Shown here piece after piece: positions 43,760-54,963 of a stretch of 64,000 nucleotides of DNA; position 1 is the first letter of the stretch; each line of letters opens with the position of its first letter. Under the pieces are notes generated by a model. The model was not told where the DNA came from. It saw only the letters and a list, made by a program, of their open reading frames with translations, and made no database searches. The position numbers and the translations under genes were made by a program. This DNA comes from Gongronella butleri (taxonomy: Eukaryota; Mucoromycota; Mucoromycetes; Mucorales; Cunninghamellaceae), in NCBI GenBank assembly GCA_025201375.1, contig JAIWZP010000005.1, positions 434,001-498,000 on the forward strand. The letters are read 5' to 3'.

Positions 43760-46051
43760 CTAGGCAGATCTGTTGTAAGTTGGCGAATTTAGGTACACTG
43801 ACGCAGCTTGCTCTTCGAATTCGCTACCCGTCTCGTCTGTGCCCTCATTTTGATTCGTCTCGATGTTTTTTGAGGTACAGCGGCGTTTGCGTGGTGAAAA
43901 AAACGTGTCGTGGTGCCAATTCTGGGATTCAACGTCCAATGGCTCGTTGGATGACAAGCCGCGCATTGTGCGGCGCTTTCGCGCCAAAAAGCGCGCTGCC
44001 AAAATTGTGTCTTTAAGTTTGACGTTGTGCTCCACCCAGGTGAACAAATGTTGGATGGTTTCCAAGAAACCAGGGAGCTCCGCAATGTAGTCCGGAATGG
44101 ACAAGTCTGCTTCATGGGTGACCACGTAAAGATCGTCATGATTACGCAAAGAAAACATGTGGCCAACCGTACCTAAAACAAATCGATCAATCGTTTTTTT
44201 GTCATTTTTTTGTTCTTTGTTAGTTGCTTACCTGCCCAGTCCATTGCCAAGGTGGTGGCGTTTGACAATGGAGCGCGAGACAAAATAGACTTCAGGATGG
44301 CTTTGTTAAATCTGGCGTTTTTGCAGTGCTGTTGGGCTATGACTCTGCTGGTGGTGTGACGCTTCCACTCGTTGGTGGTGAGTTCAATGCCCTGACAAGT
44401 CACCAGCAAGTCCACACGGCGGCCATTCATGACCGAGGCGCCATTATCCTTGTATAAGGCACCATTGGCATTGCATACTTCCTTGGAAATCTTGCTGACG
44501 TGCTCACCACTGCAAATAGAAAATAAAAAAAGATGAATATGGAGTGCAACATGAGCGTGAGACGCCTCTGCGACGAATTGCTGTTGTTTTTATTGTATCG
44601 GATCCATGCCATTTACTTACTCGACAAGTTTCAGCGGCTTGCCCAAGAGGATTGCATCCAAAACGCTTGCGACTCGACGGTAGTGGGTTAATTCGCTCTC
44701 CTGACGATCAACCTCTTCTGCCCAATCAGCCAAGCAGCCGACATAAACTAATCCCAGGATGCTAAGAACCTTTTGAGGCTGTGCCTCGTCGGTAAACCCC
44801 TCCTCATAAAGCGCCAGTTTTTGGCGACAAATTGCCACACCCAGCTTGCTTTTGACAATTTGGCCCTGATCGTCACTGGCGTCCTAAATCAAGAAAAAGG
44901 GGCAAAGATAAAGTAAAATACACTGTTTAGCACTCTCGCGTTTCTTTCGACGGTGCTTACGTCGAGTGCGCGCGTGTAGGCAGTCTTTGATCGTTCGTCG
45001 AGCTTTTTTGGCGTGATTCCCGGATATTTTGCGATTGCGTCGTACAGATTGCTGGGCAAGTGATTTTTAAAAATGGCGCTCACCTCTGGGTCGCACATGT
45101 CCACAATATGCGATGCAGCCAGCCTACAAAAAGAGTAAACAAGAAATTTTAGATTGCCCATCGATGCGTCCCACACACCCTCTCCCCTTCTTTCTTACTT
45201 CATCGCCGCAATCTCAGCGTTAGTGGACAAGCCACTCAGTACCAACATTGCAGCCATCAGGTCAAGCCATTGAGCAGGCGTCGACGGCTCAAACTGGCTA
45301 GTCTCTCGCTCGAGGATCATCTTGTCATTTGCCGTCAACATCTTGTTCATCTATTACGGGCGCCTGTGAGTCAGCTTGTCCTCCCCCCTGTTTTTTTTTT
45401 TTTTGGTGGCATACGAGTCTCAGGCCAGCGGCAAAGGCCATTTTGTGCAACGAAGAAGTAGGCAATGGGGGCAGGCTGGTGGTGATCGTCGGGGAGACGG
45501 TCTGGGACGCGTCAGCGGTGGCGGAGTTGTCTGCATTTGAAGTCTGGCGCGTCTCAGGAATAACTGGAAAGAAATACAAAGATGAGACGACGGCATTTTC
45601 TTTTGTTTAAACCCAAGTTACCAAGCTCTGTGTTGTTGATATCCCCTATGCCTTGATAGATAACATTGCGCACATTGCTGAAGACGGGGCCAGCAGCGGG
45701 CTGCTTCTCTCGTTTCAAACTTTCAAGGATACTCTTGAGTTGATTGGTCGTAAACTAAAAAAAATAAAATAAAAAGAATGTGTGAATGAGAAAGCGCAAG
45801 AAATTAATATTCCCATAAATCCACCAGTTTATTCCATATACCTTTTGATTCAGGAGGGTGCCCAGTTGAGTCTTGACAGGGCGATCAGTGGCATTTTCCA
45901 TGATTCGCTTTAAGGCACACTTGTACATGCGAAGCAGGTTTTCCAAATCTGCGAGGGAACTTGTAGACGAACCAAACTTTGCTGCAAACTTGTAAAATTC
46001 TCTGTCGTCTTCGCCTTGATTTAAAATAAAGTCTTCGTGTTCTTTATCCAT
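43760..46051 (-). CDS. uncharacterised PD-(D/E)XK-like protein of Mucoromycota type (gene B)
   Basis: Eight exons (45842-46051, 45622-45754, 45415-45563, 45199-45350, 44961-45123, 44621-44883, 44232-44509, 43760-44172) join in frame to 586 aa. The C-terminal third has NGRRVDLLVTCQGIELTTNE followed at once by WKR: Asp390 and Glu404-x-Lys406 fit a PD-(D/E)XK nuclease core. Then come RVIAQQHCKNARFNKAILKS, LAMDWAGTVGHMFSLRNHDD and IAELPGFLETIQHLFTWVEH. This order is familiar from the very numerous uncharacterised proteins of Mucoromycota; the nuclease fold is inferred, activity unknown. The middle is a Ser/Thr/Pro-rich linker. The C terminus carries a basic PRKRRCTSKN nuclear-signal-like motif. 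A 228-bp tandem repeat lies just upstream. Confidence 0.78.
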
Positions 46052-46221
46052 GGTTAAAAAACGATTGAATTGCAGAAAGAGAAGGGCAACCAAGAAAAAA
46101 CGCGTAAAGAAAATGAGGCGCCCAATTCAACCAATAAAACCAACAGCTGACGAATTCGAGATATAAAAAATCTTCGCTGTTTTTTTTTCTTTTGCTTTCT
46201 TTTCTTTTCCCAAAAATGTGC

Positions 46222-46672
46222 CACAACTTGCGCGAAAGCCGACACCAATCGCTTCGATGTGTTAAGGGAGCTCTGCTCTGAAAGCTCATCCAGGCGATGT
46301 TGTGCTGTTTGTACTAGGCTTGCGAGGCAATTTCCTTTTGCTTCCGACAAAACCGGCACTCCTTGGGTGGCATTTTGCAATTGTTGCCCAAGCAGTCCGT
46401 GCCTTTGCATTCAAATTGCATATTTTTCTTGGGCAAGAAGGACACGCGTCACAACTTGCGCGAAAGCCGACACCATTCGCTTCGATGTGTTGAGGGAGCT
46501 CTGCTCTGAAAGCTCATCCAGGCGACGTTGTGCTGTTTGTACTAGGCTTGCGAGGCAATTCCCTTTTTGCTTCCGACAAAACCGGCACTCCTTGGGTGGC
46601 ATTTTGCTATTGTTGCCCAAGCAGTCCGTGCCTTTGCATCCAAATTGCGTGTGTTCTTTTGCCCAAACCAAC
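46222..46672. repeat. tandem repeat, 228-bp unit, two copies
   Basis: The second copy follows the first at 228 bp (CGAAAGCCGACACCA at 46233 and 46461). On the minus strand both read CLASLVQTAQRRLDELSEQS then SLNTSKRMVSAFAQVV almost unchanged, so the unit may derive from an exon. Lies 170 nt upstream of gene B's ATG. Confidence 0.9.
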
Positions 46673-47119
46673 CAAAAAGATTCAGGTCAAATTTGCTCTT
46701 CAACATGGGATAAAGCCACAGGGACAGCACTCATTTTTTTTTCTCTTTTGCCAGACCGCGGCAGGACATGGAAATCGCCGCCACAGCTTAACAATGTCGG
46801 TCACGATTCGCGTTTATTTTGTATTTTTCTCCTTTTTTCCTCTTCGACATCTATCGGATATTCTTTCAAAGAGCGGGTCAAATAAATGGCATGGCTTTCT
46901 TGAACACGGCCTTGTTTTTCGCGCGGTGCGCCCTGCAGTCCTGCAACCACGTGTCGTGGCATATTGTATCACAAACAGACTGATGTAAAATAATCATTGA
47001 TGAGAAGGGAGCAATCGAGGAAACCAAGCGGTCAAAAAGGCCACCTATTATAGCGCATTATGGTGCTGGTCAATCGACATCCATGCAAACAATGATGCTA
47101 AAATCGCGCCATTCCAAAC
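46673..47119. other. intergenic region
   Basis: No gene seen. Confidence 0.5.
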
Positions 47120-47410
47120 GCAAAAATAGAGACCCAAAGCGCAATTTGTCAGCAACCCCATATTAAAGTCAAGGTGCGCGCTAGAAAGCAGAAGTTCATT
47201 GCATTCTGCATATTTTCGTGCGCTCAATTCACGCATGTCAAAGCGCCTGTTCACGGGTAAATGGTGAATTTCGATTTTAAGCGCATTTTTGACCGCCTTG
47301 CATCAGAGTATGTGATAAAGATGTTGTCTGATCAAAGATGCAGAAAATGCCTGGCTTTCCGATGGTACCCGCTCCACGGATGAAGGATGCAAACACAAGG
47401 TACGGCACCC
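47120..47410 (+). repeat. duplicated segment, copy 2 of 42070-42370
   Basis: Same order of blocks: AGACCCAAAGCGCAA, GTCAAGGTGCGCGCT, GTTCATTGCATT, TTGACCGCCTTGCATCAGAG and GATGCAGAAAATG. One base is missing in the reading frame relative to copy 1 after WYPL. Confidence 0.65.
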
Positions 47411-47745
47411 TGCGTTGTCTCGTGTGTGGAAGTTTGGTGGAAATCTGAAACCCCATTTTTGTAATTTTAATTTGGGCGCTCGCCACGACTAAAATTTGAT
47501 TTGCGTGTGGCGCGCCACGATGCCTTTTGGCACCTTGCAAGTTAGATGACATTCGAGGTTTCTATTCCGCCATTTCACGCTACTCTGTATTTTTGGTCTC
47601 ATCGGGACTGAAAGGTTGATTTTAGTTGCCCTTCTGTTAAAATGGGTCATCTGGGGTGTTTCTCGTGGCACCCTCGTGCAGATGGTCACAACTTTGAAGC
47701 AGATGACAATGGAGGCATAAGAGCAATAAATTGGCAATGATCATG
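47405..47745 (+). repeat. direct repeat, 340 bp, partner of 49025-49360
   Basis: About 88-90% identical by eye to 49025-49360, with shared GGGCGCTCGCCACGACTAAA, ATGCCTTTTGGCACCTTGCA and GTGTTTCTCGTGGCACCCTC. No coding potential recognised. Confidence 0.85.
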
Positions 47746-48004
47746 TCACTTGCTAAGATATTTGCTCTTCCATCAAGAAATTGTAAGGTCTGTCAACCGA
47801 AGTGTCCACTCTTGCGCCGCTGTAGTCTTTAAATGGCGCGCAATCACGGGTTTTTGATGTAAACAAGGTCCAGAGGCCCTTGCATGGCCTGGCAAGATGT
47901 GGGTCCACTTCTATCTTTGAAAGGTGCGAGGCCACTTGATACACGACCGTATTTTTTGATTTCCTCTTCTCATGAGAAATTAAAACCCGGAGGTCGACTC
48001 GATT

Positions 48005-48420
48005 ATTATGCAGATGAATCCAAAATTCAGTTATTTTGCTATTTTAGCACTGGATCTCGAAATATTCCGTGGATGGTAGTGAAACTGGTTCGACTCGAAT
48101 GGGGCACACTCGGGCGTCGTCATTTTCCGCTTGTTTGCTTGCGCGATAAACGACTTTTCCATGCCTGCAAAATCCATTTAAACAATTGAACAATTTTCAA
48201 ACTCATTTTTCTTGACAACGGGAAGAACAACGTCCAGAGCTTTTAACGTGTCGAAAGCACCATTTGAATCTCTCCCAGATGAGTCCAGTTTCACTGCAAT
48301 CCGATCAAAACCGACGGAGAAAACAGCTTTTTTCGATATTTTCGTTAATGGCACTTTGATCGACAACGGTATAGTCTATCTGTGATTTTTATTCCAGATT
48401 TGCTAACAAACAGGGGGAAA
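48005..48420 (+). repeat. dispersed repeat family R, copy 3
   Basis: Shares GCAGATGAATCCAAA and TTTAGCACTGG with copy 2, and GACAACGGGAAGAACAAC, CTTTTAACGTG, AAACCGACGGAGAAA and TTTTTATTCCAGATTTGCTA with copy 1. Confidence 0.7.
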
Positions 48421-48839
48421 AGCGTCTAAAGAATTGACATGTAGGGCGCTTGCTTGAGCAATCGTCATGTTCGAAATCTCGGATTTTCCAAGGGGTGCAG
48501 TCGAGGATTTGAAAACAGCAAAATTAAAGTCGTCAGATCGCCACGCCATTTAGCCGTATGGTTATGCCACCCCAATGATGGATATAGATGCAATAAAAAA
48601 AGAAGGTACATCAGCTGGTTTCCGCGTAAATTGCAATTTGCCTCTTTTTTTCGTCTCAAATCAAAGTCGACGAAAATTGGCCTAAGAGCTACGAAACAGA
48701 GACCACCAGAAAGATCTCAGTCTGTTGCGTGCATGGATGTCAATGATCACTGTAAAAAACGAGGTCCGGGCAGAATTCATGCGAACAGGCCATTTGCGGG
48801 GCAACTTTGACGCGTGAAAAACCACGTCAGACATCGTGT

Positions 48840-49010
48840 GGCACGCGTCTGTTCCTAATCAATTTCATGCACCTGGCGTCCCTCTTACTAGTGGGCTTGT
48901 TGGCGCGGCTCTATGGACGCCTTTTTCCCATGCAATTCGCGCTTGAATTTTAATCTAAAATTACGAATTGCTCGTCAATCACCAGATCGGCACCACTGGT
49001 TTTTGGCGTT
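48840..49010 (-). repeat. dispersed repeat, inverted partner of 27845-28020
   Basis: The reverse complement of this stretch matches 27845-28020 in order (see that entry). It abuts the 49025-49360 repeat. Confidence 0.75.
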
Positions 49011-49024
49011 TTCCGTGGTTTCTC

Positions 49025-49360
49025 CCTGTATTGTCTCTTGTGTGGAAGTTTGATGGAAATCTGAAGACCCATTTTTCAATTTTGGTTTTGGGCGCTCGCC
49101 ACGACTAAAATTTGATTTGCGTGTGGCGCGTCTCGATGCCTTTTGGCACCTTGCAAGATAGGTGCCATTCGAGGTTTCTAGCCCGCCATTTCACGCTACA
49201 CTGAATTTTGGGTCGTCATCGGGACTGGCTGATCAATTTTAGTTGCCCTTCTGTTAAAATGGGCCATCTGGGGTGTTTCTCGTGGCACCCTCGTGCAAAT
49301 GGTCACAACTTTGAAGCAGATGACAGTGGAGGCATAAGCTCGATAAATGACATGTTTCAT
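49025..49360 (+). repeat. direct repeat, partner of 47405-47745
   Basis: See 47405-47745; identical block order and orientation, 1.62 kb away. Confidence 0.85.
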
Positions 49361-50857
49361 GGGCATCCAACCCTCTCCCAGCTTGAATGCCAATCTCAAA
49401 AAGTCAATTTATTTTTGCGAAGCGTGATTTGACGCGTTTCTATGATCCAAACGGCCGTCAATTTACACCACAGGTGGTTCCAATCTGTTTGCACCAAACG
49501 CGCTCCAAATCAGCAATGCTTCATAGACATTACGAACGTCTTGATTATAATGCTAATCATTTTAGATGATTCCTTCATGCGCCTGTATAATGTAACTGGC
49601 CAATTTCTCTCAATTTTTTAGTACGGGTTCGTTGAACGCACAAGTCAATGTATACAAAATTTCAGAGCGATCCGTTCGGCGGATGCTGATAGTTCACCTT
49701 CCCTGCAAACATGTGTAGCAATTTGTCTTTATTTCCCTTCTGGGGCGCAGAAATATCTTGCCCAGCATGACACGAGAGTCGCGGTCCAAGCGGACGATTT
49801 ACTGGGAGAATAAGACAAAAAAAAGCCGAGAAAAGTGCAAAGGGAGAAAATAAAAGAGAGCTGAACAGGATAAAGAAGCAAAAAGGGGAGATTTGGCTAT
49901 TTATTCCTTTGAAAAGTGCATGTTGAGGGCGAAACGCCTCGGTCGCGGCCGTCCACATCGCCAATAAATGAGTGCAGACATGCAAATGATCTCAATCTCC
50001 TTTTCCCTTGTCAATGCATCAAAGAATCCTAAAAACAAAACGCAAACAACCTCTCCTTTTTTTTTTTTTTTTTTGTCGCTGCTAGACACATGACGCTGCA
50101 ACGCGACCAACAAAAAACAACACCACAGCGCGATATATTCCCCCTTTTGCCATCATCATACGCAATAAAAACCCTTCTCTTCTCCTTTTTTTGGGCAATA
50201 TCATACTCTAAAGAGTGCCACATTGGACGCGAAGTGGGATTGGGAAAGTCGCAGGCTCGTTGATGGGCGACGATAAAAAAAAAAGGATGCATTCACGCGA
50301 AAGAGATGTGTGCAATGGCATGCACACTCAATGCCTCCTTTTTTTTTGCCTCTATGAGTGTGCCATATTTGGAAGCGAACAGTTAATTGAGTTGCTGCTC
50401 CTGGGCGACGCCCAAAAAAAAAAAAAAAAGGATGCCGGACATGCCAATTTTTTTTTTTTTTTTTTGGGTCCGATGCGCAACTGGGTGGCTCCCTTCAATT
50501 TTTGTTCTACAGCTTAATGAAGCTTTTTGTATGGAAACCAAAGGACATGTCGCAAAGTAAAAGAAATATCGGAAAGAGGAGGGAATTCGTCTCTTAAGAC
50601 TGAGGTTAGACATGTTGTGTGAAAATTTGGAGGCGATCTACTTTATAGAAAAAAAGAAAAAACCTGGGATTGATATGGCGGGTTTTAATTCTAGATTACA
50701 AGAAAATTACAAGAACCAGTTGCTGCTGCTGCGCATTCTGTCTATGCTGGGCATTCAATTACCGCCGTAGTTAGGAATTCGAGAGGCCAGGGAGAAGTAA
50801 TTGTAATAAGACTCCAAATTTATTCAAAATGCAAGCTATCTTTGACATTTTTTGTTT
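49361..50857. other. intergenic region downstream of GNPELNQ member 3
   Basis: About 1.5 kb without a supported gene. Several long A and T runs (50056-50074, 50412-50429, 50448-50465). Confidence 0.5.
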
Positions 50858-52318
50858 TCATCGTAGCCAAACTTCGTTGTACGGTGTTAGAACGATGCCC
50901 AAGTCGCCTACCAAATCCTTGACCTCATAGACATTGTTGCCAACACTTTCCATGCTGTAAACACCACCGCCTTTAAAGGGCAACACAACGGACATCGGCG
51001 TCCATGCATGCTGGGACCGAGCGGACTTTTGTCGTGTTTGTTCCACGACAACTACACCGTGATTAATCATTTTTGCGCTGCTGACCGGCACGTCAGCGAC
51101 GATGGGACCATCTTTAGCACCTCGGACATAAGAAAACCCTTTCTTATTGAAATGGACTTGCTGCTCCTGGGGTGCATCGACGGCGTAGCCGGCAATTTTG
51201 TTGATGCTAGAGCGCCCAACACGCTTCACATAGTAGCGGCAACGTATAAAGTCGTACCAAGCCCAGTCCTCGACATAAGCTGCTTTGATTCCCGTTGTCA
51301 AAATGCCAAGGACCACTATCACGAGACTAAGCAGGCTAGTAGGGTCAATGCCGGCATCATCTAACCACTCACGACGCACCGTATTGACGGCAGCAACACT
51401 CGCAATAGCACCAAAAAAGAGAACGCCAACAAGGTACAGATGTCTGCGCATTCGCATCCGAACGCCACAATTGGTGATGCGAGTATTGTAGCCAGATTCC
51501 ACTCCGCTACGGCTGCCTATCAGCCGCCAGCCGTCGCATACTTTAACGAATTGAGCTTGGTTATTGGGATCAGCCTCATACTTTGGATCGAACAGTGCGC
51601 AATGATCGGATGTGATCGAAATTTGGTACGTATCTGACAAGAATTTGCAGACACCGCGTGGCGCAGGATGACCGTGTGAGACAAACGCGTCAAAGGGAAC
51701 AGGTGCATAGCCGTCAAATTTTGGAAGATCAAATACCATGGATGGGAATGCGGGAGGTTGATAAAAAATGCGCGTAAATAGATTGCGAATAGCAACAAAT
51801 CGATTATAGCAATTGTCATCACCATCGTTGTAGACAACGATTATCTGAGCCATCTCAAAAGATAGCGCGATCTGCAGCAAAAGGCGGGCAACAGGGTCAT
51901 TAAGCAAATTGTCTAATTCTGCCATGTCAACGGATGCACCATTGTAGCTGGTTTGGTTGCTGTAAATTGCCTGGCCGGCTTTCATTATTTCAACGCGATT
52001 GTTGATTATGTTGCTGAGCATTGGCACTGCCTTCTTTGCAATCTTTAGCAGGTCATCTTCTGTCAAAGTGCTGTTTTTCTGCGGGTCTTTCATTGTAGCA
52101 ATCAATTTAAAAACCGTACACGCGCTGGGCTCGTCGCAGACGATGATCGTCTTTTCGTCTTCTTTTACACGGGTGCCGATAAGGAAAGATTGATTTAACT
52201 CCGGGTTGCCTTTCCCTGGCGCCGTATTGCGCGTGCCGGTGGAAACCACGACTGTTTTGCTGCGCGACTTGACATTAGGGCCAATGGATATCATTACGTG
52301 TTTGTCATCAACAGCCAT
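50858..52318 (-). CDS. GNPELNQ-family two-helix membrane protein, member 3
   Basis: A single exon of 486 aa from ATG 52318 (MAVDDKHVMISIG). About 65-70% identical by eye to member 2, with the same blocks: GNPELNQSF, FVAIRNLFTRIFYQPPAFPS, CDGWRLIGSRSG, helices LVGVLFFGAIASVAAVNTV and LLSLVIVVLGILTTGIKAAY, FNKKGFSYVRGAKDGPIVAD and GVVVVEQTRQKSARSQHAW. Conservation is strongest around and between the two helices (RREWLDDAGIDPTSLLSL). Function unknown. No introns. Confidence 0.82.
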   Translation of the reverse strand: MAVDDKHVMISIGPNVKSRSKTVVVSTGTRNTAPGKGNPELNQSFLIGTRVKEDEKTIIVCDEPSACTVFKLIATMKDPQKNSTLTEDDLLKIAKKAVPMLSNIINNRVEIMKAGQAIYSNQTSYNGASVDMAELDNLLNDPVARLLLQIALSFEMAQIIVVYNDGDDNCYNRFVAIRNLFTRIFYQPPAFPSMVFDLPKFDGYAPVPFDAFVSHGHPAPRGVCKFLSDTYQISITSDHCALFDPKYEADPNNQAQFVKVCDGWRLIGSRSGVESGYNTRITNCGVRMRMRRHLYLVGVLFFGAIASVAAVNTVRREWLDDAGIDPTSLLSLVIVVLGILTTGIKAAYVEDWAWYDFIRCRYYVKRVGRSSINKIAGYAVDAPQEQQVHFNKKGFSYVRGAKDGPIVADVPVSSAKMINHGVVVVEQTRQKSARSQHAWTPMSVVLPFKGGGVYSMESVGNNVYEVKDLVGDLGIVLTPYNEVWLR

Positions 52319-53903
52319 TTTTCGTTTCAAAAGCAACTGAAATGAGAGAGATAAAGACAATTGGGGCCCCCGGCGTTCTTGTACGTATTTATCATCGTTG
52401 TACCTTATTCTGCGTGCGTTTCACAATGCAGTGCTACCAGCTTGGGCTGGTGCTTTGAAAATTTTAGGACAGAAATCTTCTTTTTTGCAATTTCCATCCA
52501 TTTTACATGTAGCGCCAGGGAGTCGCATCAAACCATGGTCGACAAAAGCGGATCGCTAAATTTTTTCTTTTGAAATTCATGCAGATCATGATCTCTTGCC
52601 TTGTTCAACACGGATGTTGAAGCATTCACCGCCATGTGCATTGTCCGCCCCTTGCCTCAGATGACTGGCTACACATGTATAACGTCGGAGGACCCACCGT
52701 GTGTAATGACCGGCCGAGCAGCATTGCACGCTTGCTTGTGTTACACTTTGGAACCAATGATGATTGTGGGATACTTATGAATGCAGCATGTTTTGATTTT
52801 TCGAGTTAGAGCCACTTGCTGATGCGCATTTTCCAGGAGAATCCAATGGTGACGTCCGTTACCCCGCATCTTATAGTCGCGTCTGCGTGAAAAAAATGCC
52901 TTAAAGTTAAACATTTTACAGCTAAAATAAGGTTCACCGAGATTGCGCCTGCGCTTTCGATTTTAAAAATATGGTTTATTGGAAGAATTTGTAGAGAACA
53001 GAATTTGCAGTTACTTTGATTAATGCACCTTGCACCTCGCCCTGCAAAAAGTTCGAGAAAAACGCGCTCGAAAAGTGTCTTTTCCGGCATTCTGTTTGGC
53101 TCATTCCTTTTTGCGCGTTTACCGCGTGCACTTTTGAATTTGAGCGCGTCATTGATTAACGACGTGAGTAGAGAATCCGATTTGCAACTTCGTCCGCCAG
53201 ACCTTGGCACGTTGTCTTTTATTTGCAGAGCTATCCGCTGTCGAAACTTTTGAAAACTGGATTTTCTGATGGGTGCAAAAAAAAAAATCGCGGTCCTTGG
53301 GCGACACGCAACCTCCGTGTCACCGGCCCCTGATTGCCCGAGAGTTCGTGTCATCTTGCCCAGGCCTCGACAAAAATGGCGCGACACACGTGTTTTTTTT
53401 CTACACTGTGGATGTGCGGGTGGGGATGTGCGGCTGGGTGTGTGGGCTGGGTGTGTTTAGGCTGGGTGTGTGTGGGCTGGATGTGGGTGTGGGCCAATAT
53501 GTAAAAAAAAAAAAAAAAAAAAAAAAAAGACGCGATCTGATGCATGGGTGTGTGTGTGGATGTGAATGCGAGGCGCGTCGCACGCGTTGATTTTTGCGGG
53601 GAGCCAGGAAAATAAAAAGGGCATGTGGCGCGACTCTCTTGGTTTTTTTCGCATTCTCTTCGTGTCGCTGGCCCTTGATTACCCGAGAGTTCGTGTCACC
53701 TTGCGTGAGTCTGTGAGCCACGGCAAAAATGGGAGGTGCGGGGTGTATTTTCGCACTTTGCAAGATTAACAGCGTGTGTGCGGCAGCATCCTGCCATCCT
53801 ACCATCTACTAAGCATTGCCACCTCGGCAGACACGAGAGCGGTCAAACGAACGTCAAAAAGTCGGTGTAGTACTACCTAAAACAAAAAAATTAGAACGTG
53901 GCG

Positions 53904-53937
<34 letters not shown>

Positions 53938-54583
53938 AACGATCATACGTCAAACCCAGCACTTCAGCTTTTAGGCTACTATATGAAGAGTACGCGACGG
54001 GGGACGTCGAACGAGCCCAGTTTCGCGGCTGTAAACGTTGATTTGAGCAACTTGAGCTGTGTTTTCAAAATTAAATGAAACGCAGCGTCGAAAAATTTGA
54101 AATCAATGTCCTCGAATATCCGCAAAACTTGGCCACAGTGTACATCCTTTTGAGTGAGCGTCAAAAAGGTCAAAAAAATGAGAGTCTATCTGCTCAATTC
54201 CGAGCAAAGTGAATATATAGGCGGGGCGAGAATGCACGATGGCGCTGATCCGACGCATGCTTCATGTTGTTGTAGCCACGAGGCACAAAATACGTGTCAA
54301 ACGATCGCGTTGAGCGTCTGTGTCACGTGCAATCACGCTGTGAAAATCATGCAAAACGAGGACTCATAAGCTAAAACCTTGGTGATCGCTTCAATGTTCA
54401 ATCGCCATTTTCTCAACGGAAATGACTTTTCGCCCTTGATTTACTAAAGCAATGCGATAAAAACAGGGGCAAGTTAAAACACATGCTCTCATTTTGATCC
54501 ATTTCAAAGGCTTCAGGCGGGTTTGCGCCCGATGCATGATATGATGGCAATTTTATTTTACAGTACAAAAGGATGATTAGTTA
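52319..54583. other. intergenic region with simple-sequence stretches
   Basis: 2.2 kb without a supported gene. A 193-codon minus-strand frame at 52806-53387 has no recognisable feature. 53411-53505 is a TG-rich minisatellite (GGCTGGGTGTGTGTGG). T-run at about 53907-53934. Confidence 0.5.
53315..53740. repeat. TG-rich minisatellite flanked by a direct duplication
   Basis: GTGTCACCGGCCCCTGATTG then CCCGAGAGTTCGTGTCA (from 53315) recurs as GTGTCGCTGGCCCTTGATTA then CCCGAGAGTTCGTGTCA (from 53660). Both are followed by an AAAAATGG block. GGCTGGGTGTGT units and an A-run lie between. Confidence 0.75.
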
Positions 54584-54963
54584 TTAGGTTGACCTTGAGC
54601 GTGGTCGTGTGCCGTTGCGCGGCTGGCTTGCGGAGGACTCTGTGGCGGCATTGGCCGTGGATGTCGATGGTAGTGCCTGATCAAGCATGTCTTCTTCTAT
54701 GATGGAGGCCGGTGGCGTGTCGATGTCGACGATGGTTTCGCGCGCTTGCATGTGCGACGACGATGTCGCGGCCTGGGCCAGCTCGCGATTCCGCTGCTCA
54801 CGCAGCTCCGGCGGCAAGCAGTCGCACTTGCAAATCGGACAAAAGCTGGATTTCTGGGTCAGCCATGGATCTGTGTTGCGTGGTGGGGCCGTGGAAAAAA
54901 AAAATTAGAGTTTGATTGTTCCGCGTTTTTTTTGTTTTTCTTTGCCAACTTAGGACGGGGTTC

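Noticed and set aside
52806..53387. 193-codon minus-strand open frame
   Set aside because: Crosses a poly-T run and part of the duplicated 53.3-kb segment; no domain seen.
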